Shown piece after piece: positions 23,660 to 36,139 of a stretch of DNA of 64,000 nucleotides (positions are counted from its first letter, which is position 1; each line of letters opens with the position of its first letter). The position numbers and the translations under genes are program-made. Source of the stretch: Girardinichthys multiradiatus (taxonomy: Eukaryota > Chordata > Actinopteri > Cyprinodontiformes > Goodeidae); NCBI RefSeq assembly GCF_021462225.1, contig NC_061804.1, positions 6,866,740 through 6,930,739 of the forward strand, in the 5' to 3' direction. Under the pieces are notes generated by a model, which did no database searches, was not told the origin of the DNA, and saw only the letters and a list, made by a program, of their open reading frames with translations.

Positions 23660-25168
23660 AAATTCCTACAACAGAATTTAAAGTTTTGCCACTTCTTAAT
23701 AAACAGGTTAGGTTAAGAGATAAACTTCCCCAATCTTCTGGCATAGTTTTTTCAAATTATTTCTGTGATTTTCTGTTTTGTGTTCTTTCCTCCACCATTG
23801 CACGTGATGTGAGGGTTAGCCTAATACACCACAGTAATTATTGTTCTTTCATTATATATCTGCTGACATGTATGCCATTTAAAGCATATAGCAATATTCA
23901 CCTGATCTTTCCAAAACACACCAATAACAGTGTTACTCTTTCTTCTGGTCTTTAGAGCAACTTATTGCAAACTTGAAGGGCATCAATCAGACTTAAACCA
24001 TCTTGTATTAATGTTGATGCTGCATTTAGTCAGCTCATTGGGTTTGCCAAACTAAACATGATTGATTAGCATATATTTACTGTAACAGAGCAATTGTTTG
24101 GTAGTCTCCAGTTCCTTTTGAAACCATGAGAATCTGATGATAATCAGCGAAGAATAACTGATATGTCTAATCACCACTGCTGCCACACTTCAGGCTGCCT
24201 CTCTGATGCTGACAGCTTCTTCCGCACAGCCAATGGCTTCTTTAGCACAGACAATTTCACACATGATAGATTTACACCAAAGCAACAGAAAATCCATCCA
24301 TCTGAAGCCTCCCAGGTGTACAGGAATTTAAAGGAGGCGAAAAAAAGATGAAAACACAGAAACTGTCATCCTTTGAGGTAGCTGTCTGTTGTTACAGATG
24401 GTTGCGGCCTTGGAGGTATGGATGCTGAAATAAATGAGAATTCAGGTTTGTTGCACGTCACAGGAAAGAACAAATTCAGATCCTTCAGCACTATGAGGTA
24501 CAAATTTGGTGGAAAATAGCACTTTAGCTTCACATAACAAGCTATAAGGTCTTATTGTTGTTCACTAACAAAAGATTGATGGATTCAATCTACTACTTAT
24601 TTCTAAACATTGTTCTTTAAATGTAGCCATCATTAGGCAGTTTTTAAGCATCCTTCATCTCATGTACACAAGCTGATTCTTTACTCGGCTTGTGTACATT
24701 AAAAGAAATAAAGAATGTTTAAGTCCAAAATGCTTCCTTTGAAAAGGTCATGCGGGGTGGAAGACGAGTCACAAGCCAACTCTTGTACAGTAATTATTGC
24801 TAAAAGGACATTTTTGCCACACTTGGTACCTGGAATTTAAAAAATAGCAGTCAAAGATTGTGAAAAAATACAAGAATGGTTGCTTAGCCTGTTTCTGTTA
24901 TCACGACCTGGATTCTGTAACTAATTTGCTTGAACATTACTAAAACCTGAAATAAACCTTGTTCATTGGTTGCATTGCTGCAACTAACATTTCACATCTT
25001 TCTTTGGTTGTCAAAAAGTCTATCTTTAAATATTAATTGATCCAGACCATTTAGATGCACTTTGAAGCCATGTTTTGAGGTAATTTGCTACCGTACTGCT
25101 GTGTTTTTTCCTTTTCGTCTGTCTCTCTTGCTTTTATATGAATCAATAAACAAACTAGTAAGCTATAA

Positions 25169-25170
<2 letters not shown>
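23660..25170. other. No gene seen
   Basis: AT-rich intergenic sequence. A 12-bp-arm inverted repeat (ATGTACACAAGC at 24662-24673, GCTTGTGTACAT at 24688-24699) could form a hairpin with a 14-nt loop. No exon recognised. Confidence 0.45.

Positions 25171-25172
<2 letters not shown>

Positions 25173-25199
<27 letters not shown>
25173..25199. repeat. (GT)n microsatellite
   Basis: Uninterrupted GT run. Its reverse complement makes a Thr-His repeat in a spurious ORF. Confidence 0.95.
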
Positions 25200-25469
25200 T
25201 TGTCTTATTAAGACATAAAAAGAGTTGCTGCTGGTTGTATAACCACAGAGAACAGACCATAGTGTTCTGCTTCCCAACTTTGGTCAGCTGAGTCAAAGTT
25301 CTCCTATAGCTGATCTAATGTCCAGTTTAAAATGTACATAGAGTTGTAGACATAGGCAAGTTTGGGAAAGTAGCTATTTTGTTGTATTTTACTGACTTGT
25401 AAAGATCAACAGATATTCTTGTCTCTCACAGCAATTTTTAATCTCTTCATTCACTCACCTGTGTAGTGT

Positions 25470-25655
25470 TCAGTAATCAAATTCCCAAGTATAAATACTC
25501 CTTGGTTCCCTTAGTCCATTGTCAGATCCTGTATTGTCCTCAGGCTGCTGTTGCCAGCCTGGTTCTGTCTTCATCTCCTGAGTTCTCTTATTAAAATCAT
25601 CTATTCACCATGCTCCAGCCATCCTTGTCCCTGGGTTTGGGTCTTCACCAAAACA
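25470..25655 (+). mobile_element. Partial LTR of the TGTCA family
   Basis: TATAAATACTCC (25490-25501) is followed by a CT-rich leader with GTTGCCAGCCTGG and TTATTAAAATC, then CCCTGGGTTTGGGTC. This matches the order (TATA, CT-rich R, ATTAAA, 3' GGGT motif) of the LTRs at 32150, 40357 and 42629. The ends and target duplication are lost. Confidence 0.45.
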
Positions 25656-25659
25656 AGAA

Positions 25660-28600
25660 AATATGTCACCTGAACTCCTGTTGTTTCAGCCATTTACATA
25701 ACGTTTTATCTGTAAAAGGAATTGTAAAACTGGAATATAGAGGACATACAGGAGCTAGGAGGAAGTGACCAGAATTTTGTGGTTAATGCTGAGCACTGTT
25801 TGTTAACATGCCTTTTTAAAATGATCTAATATTCGTGTTAGTTCTTCAGTTACTGATAAGGGTCTGCCACTTCTCTGCCACTTTAATCGTGTGGTTTGAA
25901 GCTAAGCAGCTCTGGAGACACTTCACCTCCAGTGTGAATGCTGAAGTAAAGTAACAAACTTTCCCCATTAAAAACATGGGGCAGAGGTGGGTAGAAACTA
26001 GTTATATTTATTTTAACTTTTTGTAAAACTTGTAGGTCTTGGAGAAGTTTTACTGCACTGTACTTTTTACATCTACTTGAGTAATATTATTTTTAAGAGT
26101 TAAAGTAAGACTTTTTTTTGTACACAAACTTAATTTGTCTAATGTCATTCTCTATTGGCTGAACTTTCTCTGTCATTTTTAAGGTCTAGTGAATATATAG
26201 TAAACAATATGACAGTACTTTGGACTGTTCTAACATATAAACATAACCTCCTGTAAGTATTGGTTTAAAAAGCTTTATGTTGTAACAGAAATTTGACTTC
26301 AGAATGTGGATTACTTTAGCCTGAATTTATTATTTTGTGTTGATGTTATTTATTTTTACTCATTTTTTATTTTCTTCTTTAAAATACCAGAATTTATATT
26401 TTTTTTATAAATATTATATTTTTATCTGTATGATTACATCATTTTGTACAAATAAATCAGATGGGGTGATCAAACATTTACCCTTTACATATTTTCTCTC
26501 CTTGTCAGGATATCTCGTGTCACCATGGATATTCCCTGGGTTTAAATTTTAAATGTTGGGACTTTGTAGTATTAATAATCTATAACGTTTACACTGAAAA
26601 ACACTGTTCCATTATCATAAAACCGTGCTGCTCTTGCCACCTCACACTGCTCCACACTAGTGGTTAAACACACAAGGAAGGGGGAGCGCTACTACATAGC
26701 AAATCCTGTGCTGCAGTTGGTTGCACTCACCCATCTGATTTTTACTATTTTAAACACTTGTTCTGGTGGTGTCTATATTCCACAGTATAATAAATGCATT
26801 ATTTTTTCTAAACATGTTATTTTCTATGTAATAATTAATGCAAATTCACAACATTAAGTCCAATCCTAGTTTTATTTCTTAATGTGCATTAGCAAGTCGG
26901 AAATCTGCATTATAATCAAAATGAGGTAGAAATCAAGTTAATTGCAGAAAACTGCAGGCCGCCACCTGTCAGAAACAGGACGGTGAACAAAAGGGGCTGT
27001 TACAGAAAAGTATTATCAAGGAGTTTGATGAGAAGATCAAACTACAAGTTTACTGAAGCTTATGCATAAGGACAACAAACTCGGATCACATCATGTGCAT
27101 CAGTGGGTCCGCTCTGAGTTAGCTAACAAAGTTATCTGTCTGCCTTTTATAGGACCTTGTTAGTGGACCTTGTGACAGCCAGTTGTCATTCCTACTTCAG
27201 AACTGATCACATTACTCCTGTGACTGAGTGTGACCAGAAACTCATCAATGAAGACAGGAGCACAGTTGGGGGTCACATGGGGTGGCCAATGTTACTCCAG
27301 GGGCAGTCACTACAGGATGAAATCTACACGTCAGCCTCAAAAACCATTTTCCATAAACTTGATGTTATTTGTATTTACCATGCTGCTATCCATTATCCAT
27401 TTTGTTACTGGTGCTTCATTTAGCATTTGCCACTGCCAGCTCTACTCCCAGTTGAGTTGTCCTTCTCTCAATTCTTGCTTCACACATAAATAGCGTGATG
27501 CATAAAAAAAACAAGGCAAGGTGGGATGATTAAAAACACTGTGTAAGTGCAACTGTTAGGGAAGAATACTAAAAGGTGTGTTTGTTTGGCTATATGTAGC
27601 ACTTACAAGGTCAATCTATGTAGTTAGAAATGTAAATAAGAAATATCTTCCCCTAGATTCTAACATGCAGATTTGCTCTGCAACAACATCTACATTTCAA
27701 AATGAGAACAACAGAGAGTGTTGCGTACCTGAAGCGTAAAAGGCAAACTGTTTGCTGAAACATTTTGATGCCAGAACCAGAACCTAACCTTCAGCACAGT
27801 GGTGATTTTAGGCTGTTGGCAGTTGTGCTTGCTGAACAGCAAGAGCAGCAGGGTAAAGTCTGAAAGCGTGTTTATTTTCTACACGAAATTATTCCCAGAC
27901 ATTCTTGCAAAATTGAACATAAACCTAAAATAACTTAATAGATGTCAAAAACTAAAGGGTAAACACAGTAGTTAGATTAGATGGACAAAATGCAACAGCA
28001 TTCATATTAATGCAAGAAATAGCACACCAAAGAACCTACACTCCAGTATAGCCTATCTGCAGGATTCTCTCTTTTTTTTTTTGGAAAAGAGCTGTTGCAA
28101 TACAGCATATTAAACAAGTAGTAAGATAAAGGCAGAACTATGCAAAACCTTCAACCCATTGCAAAGCTCCAACCCAAGCATTTAGATCTGTGAAATAATG
28201 CTATTTATGTTTCATGAGCCATCTTACCTGAAATGTCTGCTTTCATTTAACGCTCTCTGCATTTTTCCTGTTACATAACCGGATAAAAAAAAACGTTTAT
28301 GGAAATCTGTTGAAGCGGAAGGTTCTTTGAAAGTTTAAGCATTAATAAAACTGTTGGAAATGTGTTATAAGTTCATTATTGTCAAAAGCTGTTAGTGAAA
28401 GAATAACACTGACTAGAATAGATAGTTCTGACATGTTAACATTCCAGCAGAGAAACAAACATTTAGTTTTCATATGCCTGACTTTACACACAGCTAGCTT
28501 AAAACTGATGAAAGTCTCTTTTTTTCCACATTTAAACATTTTACTTTAACCTAATTCGTGCTGTAAGGTTGCTGTCCCATTTGATTTGCCCTCGCTGGAT

Positions 28601-29225
28601 CCAGCTCTCACACTGACGTTATTTTGTGCTCCTTCAGAGAGTCATGTCTGAGTGTGACAAACAATGCACCTCACTGTGTAGAGCTGTCAGCCTTAGGCAC
28701 ACAGCAGCTACCAATCTGCAGTGCCATGTTATCTCTCGGCCGCCATTCAGTGGCTAACAACCTCCTCAGCTTGCTTTATTCCATACGTCATGTTCACTCG
28801 GAAACACACACACCGTCGCTCAGCAGCTGTGCAGCGTATTTTCAGCGTCCTGATGAGAAACTGTTCAGGCAGGACCTCCCTCTGTACCTTCACCCAAGGA
28901 CCATTATGCGGTTTAGCACCACAGAGCTTGTCACACCAGGCAGAATCATAATGATTTGATTGGGTTATTTTGTGTCTGTACTATATTTAGTCACTGTACT
29001 CTTTAAAATGTCAGAAAAAGATGAGGAGGCTAATGCTTATGGTAGAGAAAAATGCAGCCATGATGGACACAGCTAAATATTAAGCTACAGTTTATGGTTG
29101 AGATGTACCAGGATATCAGCACATTGCCATAACAGACCATCTGATCAGCTCTGATAGGTGATCAGCCAGTCAGTAACTAATGATAATTTTTTTTTTTTCT
29201 GTCTGATGAAGTAAACATCTGTTGA
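25660..29225. other. No gene seen
   Basis: Three and a half kb of mostly unique AT-rich sequence. ORFs at 27157-27493 and 28624-28959 overlap in two frames and lack recognisable motifs. No clear splice-bounded exon. Confidence 0.45.
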
Positions 29226-29229
29226 GCAC

Positions 29230-29619
29230 TGTAATGGAAAAATTGAGTTTAGACAAAAATTCAACTTGGAAGACTCACCTCTACTTCCGGCTCTAACTAC
29301 TGCACTACGTTCTCCGCTCCAACCAATCAGCTTCTAGCCCACATTCCTCTTCAGCCATTTATCACTCGAGACTTCGCTTTAAAAGACCTTCATATGCAAA
29401 ATCTCCTGCTCTTCAGCTGAGCTTCGAACCTCCTCCACCACCAGTATCACAATCCCGGGGGGAAGACTTCTCTAATTCTAACCCTAAGATGTTCATTCAA
29501 GCTCATGTCATTATCAGCATCCATGTCTTCCACCGGGGTCCGAGCGCCAAAAGAAAAGAAACATCAGCTAGTAAACTTCTCTAATTGCCATCTGTTTCTC
29601 TCATTTGTGAGTCTTTTCA
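29230..29619 (+). mobile_element. LTR-like repeat with CCAAT and TTTAAAAG promoter
   Basis: Begins TGTAATGG and ends CTTTTCA. It is similar over most of its length to the reverse complement of 34935-35398, and in its last third to 1434-1560. In sense orientation it has a CCAAT box (29323-29327), TTTAAAAG (29378-29385), then CAGCTGAGCTTCGA and GGGGTCCGAGCGCCAAA (about 29536-29552), and CTAGTAAACTTCTC near the end where the other copy has AATAAACTCCTC. No target-site duplication is visible. Layout fits an LTR; superfamily unknown. Confidence 0.55.
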
Positions 29620-29959
29620 TGTTGAATTGTTTGATTGAAATAAGTTTAAAACACAAAAATGCCGTTGGTCTATCAAACCAATAAACATTGGCAGAATAAC
29701 AAAATATGAACACCACACAAAAGAATAAAATGTAAATTCTGTTATTATTTTGTCTTTGTTTTAAAATAATAGTAAACCCTGTTTTACAGTTTCTGTTGTC
29801 TCCCAAATAGGGTGTGATGCAGCCTTTGCTACTATGTAAATTATTAGTGACCACCCATAGAAGGAGGGCAAGAGAAAATGTGCTCATTTTATATCCTGGA
29901 GCTACAATTAAATCTGAGGAAAACCAATCCAAAGAACACTAAAATCTGTATTGGTGGAA

Positions 29960-30445
29960 GAAAGCTTTACAAAAACGTTGGTAAACAGTGGAAAAATTAT
30001 CAGTGCATGCATACATTTAAAAGAATAATCTGGATAAATTGCTACTGCAAGATTACAGACCCATTTCAACTCTACCATATATCAGTAAGGCTATTGAATA
30101 AGCTGTGTTTTAACAGTTACATACCTTCTTTACCAGTAGCTCGGCATCCCCAGAAGCAGAACCAAACATGGAGAAGAAGCATTCAGTTCTTATGATCCAC
30201 TCATCTGGAACAAATCTTCAGAAAACCTGCAAAAAATCCTGCATCCCTGAGTTATTTTACATCAAGGTTAAAAACCCATTAGTTTAAAGGTGCCATTTAC
30301 TGTTCTATTTTAACTAATTACTGAAATATCAATTCAGTCTGTAGTCCAACTTTTATTTTCCTTTCATTTCAACATACTATGTTTCTATGTCCCTTTTTAT
30401 CATGTAAAGCACTTTGAATTGTGCTGTTACTCAAATGTGCTGATT
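29960..30445 (+). mobile_element. L2-like LINE fragment (RT scrap plus 3' end)
   Basis: Around 30055-30110 the + strand reads a YRPISTLPYISKAIE-like RT motif with breaks. Around 30175-30270 it reads EAFSSYDPLIWNKSSENLQK, the conserved C-terminal motif of L2-type ORF2. It ends with TAAAGCACTTTGAATTGTGCT, typical of the 3' UTR. The central RT is deleted. Confidence 0.6.
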
Positions 30446-30449
30446 ATAT

Positions 30450-31168
30450 TCCCTGTTGATGCATACTCCTTGCCCTGTTGACCCTGGCTCATCAGTTCCT
30501 GGCATGTCCCTGTCCTCTGAGGCTACAATTTCATCGTGCCCATCTAGCACAAGTATTGGGCCAAGGGAATGTCATGATATGGCAGCCCAAACCATCACTG
30601 ATCCACCCCCATGCTTCACTCTGGGCATGCAACAGTCTGGGTGGTACGCTTCTTTGGGGCTTCTCCACACTGTAACTCTCCTGGATGTGGGGAAAACAGT
30701 AAAGGTGGACTCATCAGAGAACAATACATGTTTCACATTGTCCACAGCCCAAGATTTGCGCTCCTTGCACCATTGAAACTGACGTTTGGCATTGGCATGA
30801 GTGACCAAAGGTTTGGCTATAGCAGGCCGGCCGTGTATATTGACCCTGTGGAGCTCCCGACGGACAGTTGTGGTGGAAACAGGAGAGTTGAGGAGCACAT
30901 TTAATTCTGCCGTGATTTAGGCAGCCGTGGTTTTATGTTTTTTGGATACAATCCGGGTTAGCACCCGAACATCCCTTTCAGACAGCTTCCTCTTGCGTCC
31001 ACAGTTAATCCTGTTGGATGTGGTTCGTCCTTCTTGGTGGTATGCTGACATTACCCTGGATACCATGGCTCTTGATACATCACAAATACTTGCTGTCTTG
31101 GTCACAGATGCGCCAGCAAGACGTGCACCAACAATTTGTCCACTTTTGAACTCTGGTATGTCACCCAT
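30450..31168 (-). pseudogene. Tc1-like transposase pseudogene
   Basis: Read from 31168 leftward the protein begins MGDIPEFKSGQIVGARLAGA, an N-terminal paired-type helix-turn-helix (SVTKTASICDVSRAMVSRVM), followed by the GRKRKLSERD linker. A TAA stop interrupts at 30917-30919, but the same frame continues with TTTVRRELHRVNIHGRPA (second HTH), FQWCKERKSW and VLFSDESTFTV, which carries the first catalytic Asp, to HGGGSVMVWAAIS. A TGA replaces the expected Trp at 30572-30574. Beyond this the frame goes on briefly and the second Asp and the Glu are lost by truncation. Only two nonsense changes and no frameshift over about 200 codons suggest a moderately young copy. It would be inactive. Confidence 0.85.
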
Positions 31169-31354
31169 AATGTTGTGTGCATTTCAATATTTTGAGCAAA
31201 ACTGTGCTCTTACCCTGCTAATTGAACCTTCACACTCTGCTCTTACTGGTGCAATGTGCAATCAATGAAGACTGGCTACCAGGCTGGTCCCATTTAGCCA
31301 TGAAACCTCCCACACTAAAATGACAGGTGTTTCAGTTTCATTGTCCAACCCCTG
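30450..31354 (-). mobile_element. Tc1-like DNA transposon, truncated at its 3' side
   Basis: The 5' end of the element (on the - strand) has the terminal repeat TACAGGGGTTGGACAATG, written as its complement at about 31339-31356, abutting TA at 31355-31356. No matching inverted repeat is found at the left; similarity ends near 30450. It contains the transposase pseudogene 30572-31168. Confidence 0.8.
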
Positions 31355-31359
31355 TATAT

Positions 31360-32140
31360 CACAATAAATTGTTTGGTCATTTATTTTTGCACATTTCAGT
31401 TGTTTTGTCATCTAATATGATTTTAACTACAGTTTCAATTATATGAACATTTTAGTCTATGAATTACAATTTTAGAACAGTTGTCAGACAACAGGCACAA
31501 TCAACTCTGTTATAGATACAAGTACTCAGTTCACATGGCAGCAAAAAAAAGAATAATTATGTCTTCTACAAAAAGTAAGAATTCATCCCAGGTTTTCAGT
31601 TATATTTTCATACAGCTACATATTTTCCTCATTCATTTAAAAATGATTTAATTTTTAACTAAACATTTTATTCTGCTCATTTTCCATCTGTAATATTTGG
31701 ATATCTTTTTTCAAATACATAGGCAATAGATCTTTCCACGTAGTATAGGATGTAGATCCGAAGGTAAGTTTGATCAGAGCTCTTAACTGCTGGCACAGAA
31801 TACAGTTATAGCATTCCATGCTAGCATGTGCTAGCATGAGGAGGAGATCAGAAAGAGCATTTATAATAGGTATTGTTACTTCTGTCAGGATTTTCAAATT
31901 ATGATTTAGTAACCAGTAATTAATTACCAATAGTCGCAGGAAAGAGTGAAAAAAGTAGCTTTTTGCGTTATGTCGCACCTGAAGCCGTTCAAACTGACTG
32001 ACACCGCTGAGATGTTTGGAACCATTGAGAGCTACATGAACCACATGACCGCCTATCGGCGAGTTCAAAGAGTGTCGTAACTCTCTCTTTCTATGGCGAT
32101 GGTAATTATGATTGACAGTTAAACGGCTTACTTAGTTTTT
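31360..32140. other. No gene seen
   Basis: Includes a 137-codon ORF on the - strand (31655-32068), the longest unexplained in this part, with no recognisable domain or homology that I can name. Confidence 0.4.
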
Positions 32141-32149
32141 AGTGTAGTC

Positions 32150-32655
32150 AGGTCGCCAGGGGTAGAGGGAGTCGAGGCCCAGGTGAGCATAGCTGAGAAA
32201 ACCAGATGGTTTTACTTGAGCTGGAGAGTGGGTTCTTGTGAGTTCAGGAGTTAATCCAATGTTCAGGTACTCGTGTGGGAGGGTGGACAGGTTACGCTTG
32301 GTTCAGGAGACGGAGGAGAACAGGAAGCTGCCAGCTTAATGCTTGGAAACAAAATCCACCAAACATAGGTCATCTTGATTGTCCAGAAAACTTCTGGAAT
32401 CGAAGCCAAAGTTCAACGAAGATCGATCAGTAAGCTCAGGTTTATGCCTGTGAAGGAACATAAACAATATCAGCTTAGGAGCAAAGAACAAAGCATAGCA
32501 TAGAGGTGGCTGAGCTGTTACCACGGAAGGCAAACACACTGGCATCGAAGTGCTGGCAGCCTCCTGCTTAAATACTCCTCCAATGCAATCAGCAGATCAG
32601 TCGCACCTGTCACCAAGCACACCTGAGAATCTCCAGCACCATCTGAAAACTGACA
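32150..32655 (-). mobile_element. LTR fragment of TGTCA family, related to 42629-43308
   Basis: On the - strand it starts TGTCAGTTTTCAGATGG (32655 leftward). It shares a promoter block with 42629-43308: TATTTAAGCAGGAGGCTGCCAGC here and TATTTAAGGAGGAGGCTGCCAGC there. CTGCCAGC recurs at about 32323-32330. The 3' terminus and target duplication are not identifiable. Confidence 0.55.
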
Positions 32656-32659
32656 ACAA

Positions 32660-34250
32660 AAGTGCAGACAAAAACAAAACACACACACAGAACCCAAAAC
32701 CCCAACCCATTTTACCATTTTTTCTTGAGAGAAATTTTAAATGAAGGGCAAAATTTTGTTTTGTCCCAAAAATGTAAGTTACTGTTTATTTCCATAACAT
32801 CAATCAAGACAGTAAGTAAACAAGTAACAATTTTAACAGTTATTTACAGTTAAAACTGTTTGTCAGAAAGAATGAAGCCACATTAATAGTAAACATCTTA
32901 GCTAAAACATAACCAATGATGCATGCTGTGCAAAGCCATGAACAGATGATTAATTGTCATTTCCTCCCAAAATAAAATCAATACTTTCAACGTTTGAACA
33001 CTTCTATCAATCCTTAGTTGTTACTTGATGTTACCATGTTTTTAGGTTATTGCAAAGGTGCTTAGTATTTCCTGCTTGTCACTTCATCTTATGTTGTTGA
33101 ATTTACACTGGCTCCTCAGCGGTGGTTTAGGTGCCACTACAATCAACACACACAAACCCACAAGAAAACAACTTTAGATTAGCTTTCCACTGTAGCAACT
33201 ACTGTGCTTACAATGGCTAAATTCCTAAGGAATACAGTGTGACACATACTGGAGGCTTTTTCTGTTATTATTGTCAAATGGAGAAAAATTACAGTAAATT
33301 TAATTACAGTAAACAGTATCATTTTTGTGGTGTCACTATTAAAGCATTACAAAATAGGTATTTTATTTAAGTACCACATCATGCATCAGTGCTGGTAGAT
33401 CTACATTGGTGGTTGAAAAACAAACATTGCCATGTCTCAAAGCTTCTTATCTTCTCTCTTGTTTCCCTGCTACCTGCAATGTGTAATCTGGACTGCAATA
33501 CTGTTACGCAGACAAAACCTTGTGTGCTGCGACAGCTCCTCATACGCCTTCCCTTGGATTTTGAAGGCCTCTTCATGTGGAAAGGCATGTACAGTTATTC
33601 CTAAATTCTTTCATAGCAATGAAAGATTTAGGGTTAATGTACTTTTTTTAATTTACCAACATGTTTCTTCATACTGTATGTAAAATTAACAATGTGAAGT
33701 GATCTGCTTGTCTATGTTTACATCCCTAGAAACTCACTAAATAGAAGTAACGCAGGACTCTATAGGCACATAAAAGGCACAAAATAGTAAACATCTTCTA
33801 AATTTCAGATCAGTCTTTTCACTTTGTTTTTTTCTTCCACAAGACAAAAAGTCTCACGATTAAAGAGTTTCACAGAAATAAAGTGGATATGTAACAAGAA
33901 AAAGAAAGGTAAGACTTAATAGCAACAAAATAATAGCAAAATTGCTCATTTACTCCACGTGTGAGCAGCAAATTAAAGGCCTTTTGTGCTTTCAGTTTCT
34001 TTAGCAACACTATATCAAACTGCTGAAAATACCTAAAAAGCTGCAATTTCTGAGGCACCAAAATTGAATGCAGAAATCTGCCTGGTGTTCTAAACAAGGG
34101 CTGAATTCTGCATCAAACAGCAAACATTCTTGCGGTGCATATTGTTTTGCTATCAGTTAAAAGTTTCTGTTTTTCATTCATCTACTTTTTTCATTAACAA
34201 AATTACATAAATGCCAAGATAATATTTTTAAAACACAAGCCATTAAATTT
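32660..34250. other. No gene seen
   Basis: AT-rich. Overlapping ORFs on both strands at 33379-33683 show no recognisable protein. Confidence 0.45.
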
Positions 34251-34254
34251 ATAT

Positions 34255-34620
34255 GCCCTCAGGAGGAACCTTGAGGGTGAAGGGCAATTCTGCACAGCTA
34301 CAGCAGTAAAATTTCACCTCATGTTTTAGTCAGACTAAATGTTCTGTTTTACGCTGAGAATTATCCTCATCCATCATTCTGAGGAAAAAATACATTAGCT
34401 TATATTTTTGAATTGTGTTTCAGAATACATTTTTCAATGAGCAATTCATTATCCTGACGGGACCTGAGTCCCATCTGCAAATTCCTCTTTGCCCATCTCT
34501 GAGGGCTTGGGAAAGCTCTCAGAATAATTGAATTGTGGTTTTAGAGGGTCCGAGTCTCCTCTTTCTGTCTCATTGTATTGTACAAAGAGAACTAAACTGG
34601 TCTGCCATGATTGGACTAGA
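34255..34620. promoter_or_regulatory. Candidate conserved non-coding element
   Basis: High-complexity, repeat-free stretch including AATGAGCAATTCATTATCC and AGAATAATTGAATTGTGG, homeodomain-site-like ATTA/TAAT clusters. I infer possible regulatory function only from its composition and lack of repeat similarity. Confidence 0.2.
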
Positions 34621-34934
34621 CATAAGCTATGTTCGAGTGCTGCAGAGAAGAAGCCATGTTTATTGTAGAACCTGTAGAAAATAAAACTGCTCAGCCGTCT
34701 TGTTTGAGTTAAGCAGAAAGTGCAAGTTGCTAATTAACAACATAAATGTTTGAAGAATGACAATTATTTTTGTGTTTTTCAGAAGGAATCTATGACCTAC
34801 TTTATTAGACAGAATTAAATTCCTTCTTTTATTTTTAGCCATTTATAATGAGAGTGCTTTTTATTTTCTAAAGAAATATTTATGAAAAACAAATACATTT
34901 GTGAATGACTTTAGTTTGCATATGTATTTCAACC

Positions 34935-35398
34935 TGCAAAGACTCACAAATGAAAGACACACAGAGATGGCAATTAGAGGAGTTTATTAGCTGATGTTTG
35001 ATTTCTTTTGGCGCTCGGACCCCAGTGGAAGACATGGATACTGATAAAGACATGAGCTTGAATAAACATCTTAGGGTTAGAATTAGAGAAGTCTTCCCCC
35101 GGGGATCCTGATACTGGTGGTGGAGTGGAGGCCTGAGAAGATAAGGGAGTCGGAAAGAGCTTGAAGCCTGATGGTGGAGATGGGGTGGAGGAGGGTCGAA
35201 GCTCAGCTGAAGATCAGGAGATTCTGCGTAAGAAGGTCTTTTAAAGCAAAGCCAGGAGGGATGATTGGCTGAAGAGGAATGTAGATCAGGAGCTCATTGG
35301 TTGGAGCGGAGAATGTGGTGGAGTAATTAGACGGAGCTGGAAGTGGAGGTGAGTCTTCCAAGTTGAATTTCCGTCAAGACTCCATTTCAATCCTGTCA
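34935..35398 (-). mobile_element. LTR-like repeat, - strand copy of 29230-29619
   Basis: Sense strand is -: starts TGACAGGATTGAAATGG, has two CCAAT boxes (+ complements ATTGG at 35264-35268 and 35296-35300), TTTAAAAG (complement at 35238-35245), GGGGTCCGAGCGCCAAAAG and an AATAAACTCC signal near the end. No target duplication is found. Confidence 0.55.
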
Positions 35399-35439
35399 GA
35401 CTTATAAATTAAAGCACAAAGAAAGGATATTATAAGTTT

Positions 35440-35830
35440 ATTTATATACATTTTTCTTTGGCGCTCAGACCCCGGGGGAGAATACTTGAACGCTGCGAAT
35501 GATGAGAGATTGAGTGAGTATTTTTAAAGGATTAAGGAGGATGTCTTTCCCCCGGGATCTGACTGGTGGTGGAGTGGAGGCCTGAAGAATCTGGTTGTTG
35601 AGAGTCCAGAAGGAGGAGATGGGTCAAAGCTCAGCGGAAGAGCGAGAATCTTGCCGATGAGGATCTTTAAAGCGAAGCCTTGGAGATGATTGACTGAAGA
35701 GGAGGTGTGGACCCGATGCTGATTAGATGGGTGGAGACGCATGGAGAAGCCGTTGAACCGGCTGAGGTAGGAGGGAGTCTTCTGGATTGAATTTTCATCA
35801 AAACTTCATAATAGACCTATTAAGTCAGTT
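35440..35830 (-). mobile_element. Second, diverged LTR-like copy in tandem
   Basis: Directly follows 34935-35398 in the same orientation. Shared landmarks on + are TTTGGCGCTCAGACCCC, GTCTTTCCCCCGGGATC, GGTGGTGGAGTGGAGGCCTG, AAGCTCAGC, CTTTAAAGCGAAGCC and GAGTCTTCT. It is more diverged than the first copy. About 40-60 bp separate the two, too little for an internal retroelement region. Confidence 0.55.
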
Positions 35831-35939
35831 GTACCTGAAAAAACTGTAGCACTGCTGAGTATCTAATTCTGGCTATGGTGAAAAATTATTCAAACCAAAC
35901 TGGTAACTGTTAGGACAATAGTGCATTTTACACACCATT

Positions 35940-36130
35940 GGCAATGCCTGGCAGGAGGTCTGAGATTAGAAGAAAAGAAGACAGGAAAAGACAGAAGAAC
36001 TGTGGAAGGAGTACATTCTACAGGAAAAAAGATCCACAGTTAACGGCAGCAATAACTTCATCAGTGGCTCTGTCCGGGACAGAAACCGAGCTAAACACAT
36101 CAGCACTTCACCAAGGTCATTTTGTATAGA
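35940..36130 (-). repeat. Unit of the L2-like 114-bp repeat
   Basis: AACGGCAGCAATAACTTCATCAGTGGCTCTGTCC and CTAAACACATCAGCACTTC match the units in 10810-11160 in the same orientation. Confidence 0.5.
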
Positions 36131-36139
36131 AAAGAAAAC

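Noticed and set aside
31655..32068. 137-codon ORF on - strand
   Set aside because: No domain, no splice context, biased to hydrophobic codons from AT-rich DNA; left as intergenic.
35000..35060. Retroviral-type primer-binding site beginning TGGCGC
   Set aside because: TGGCGCTCGGACCCC lies on the strand opposite to the promoter signals and inside the repeat rather than just after it.
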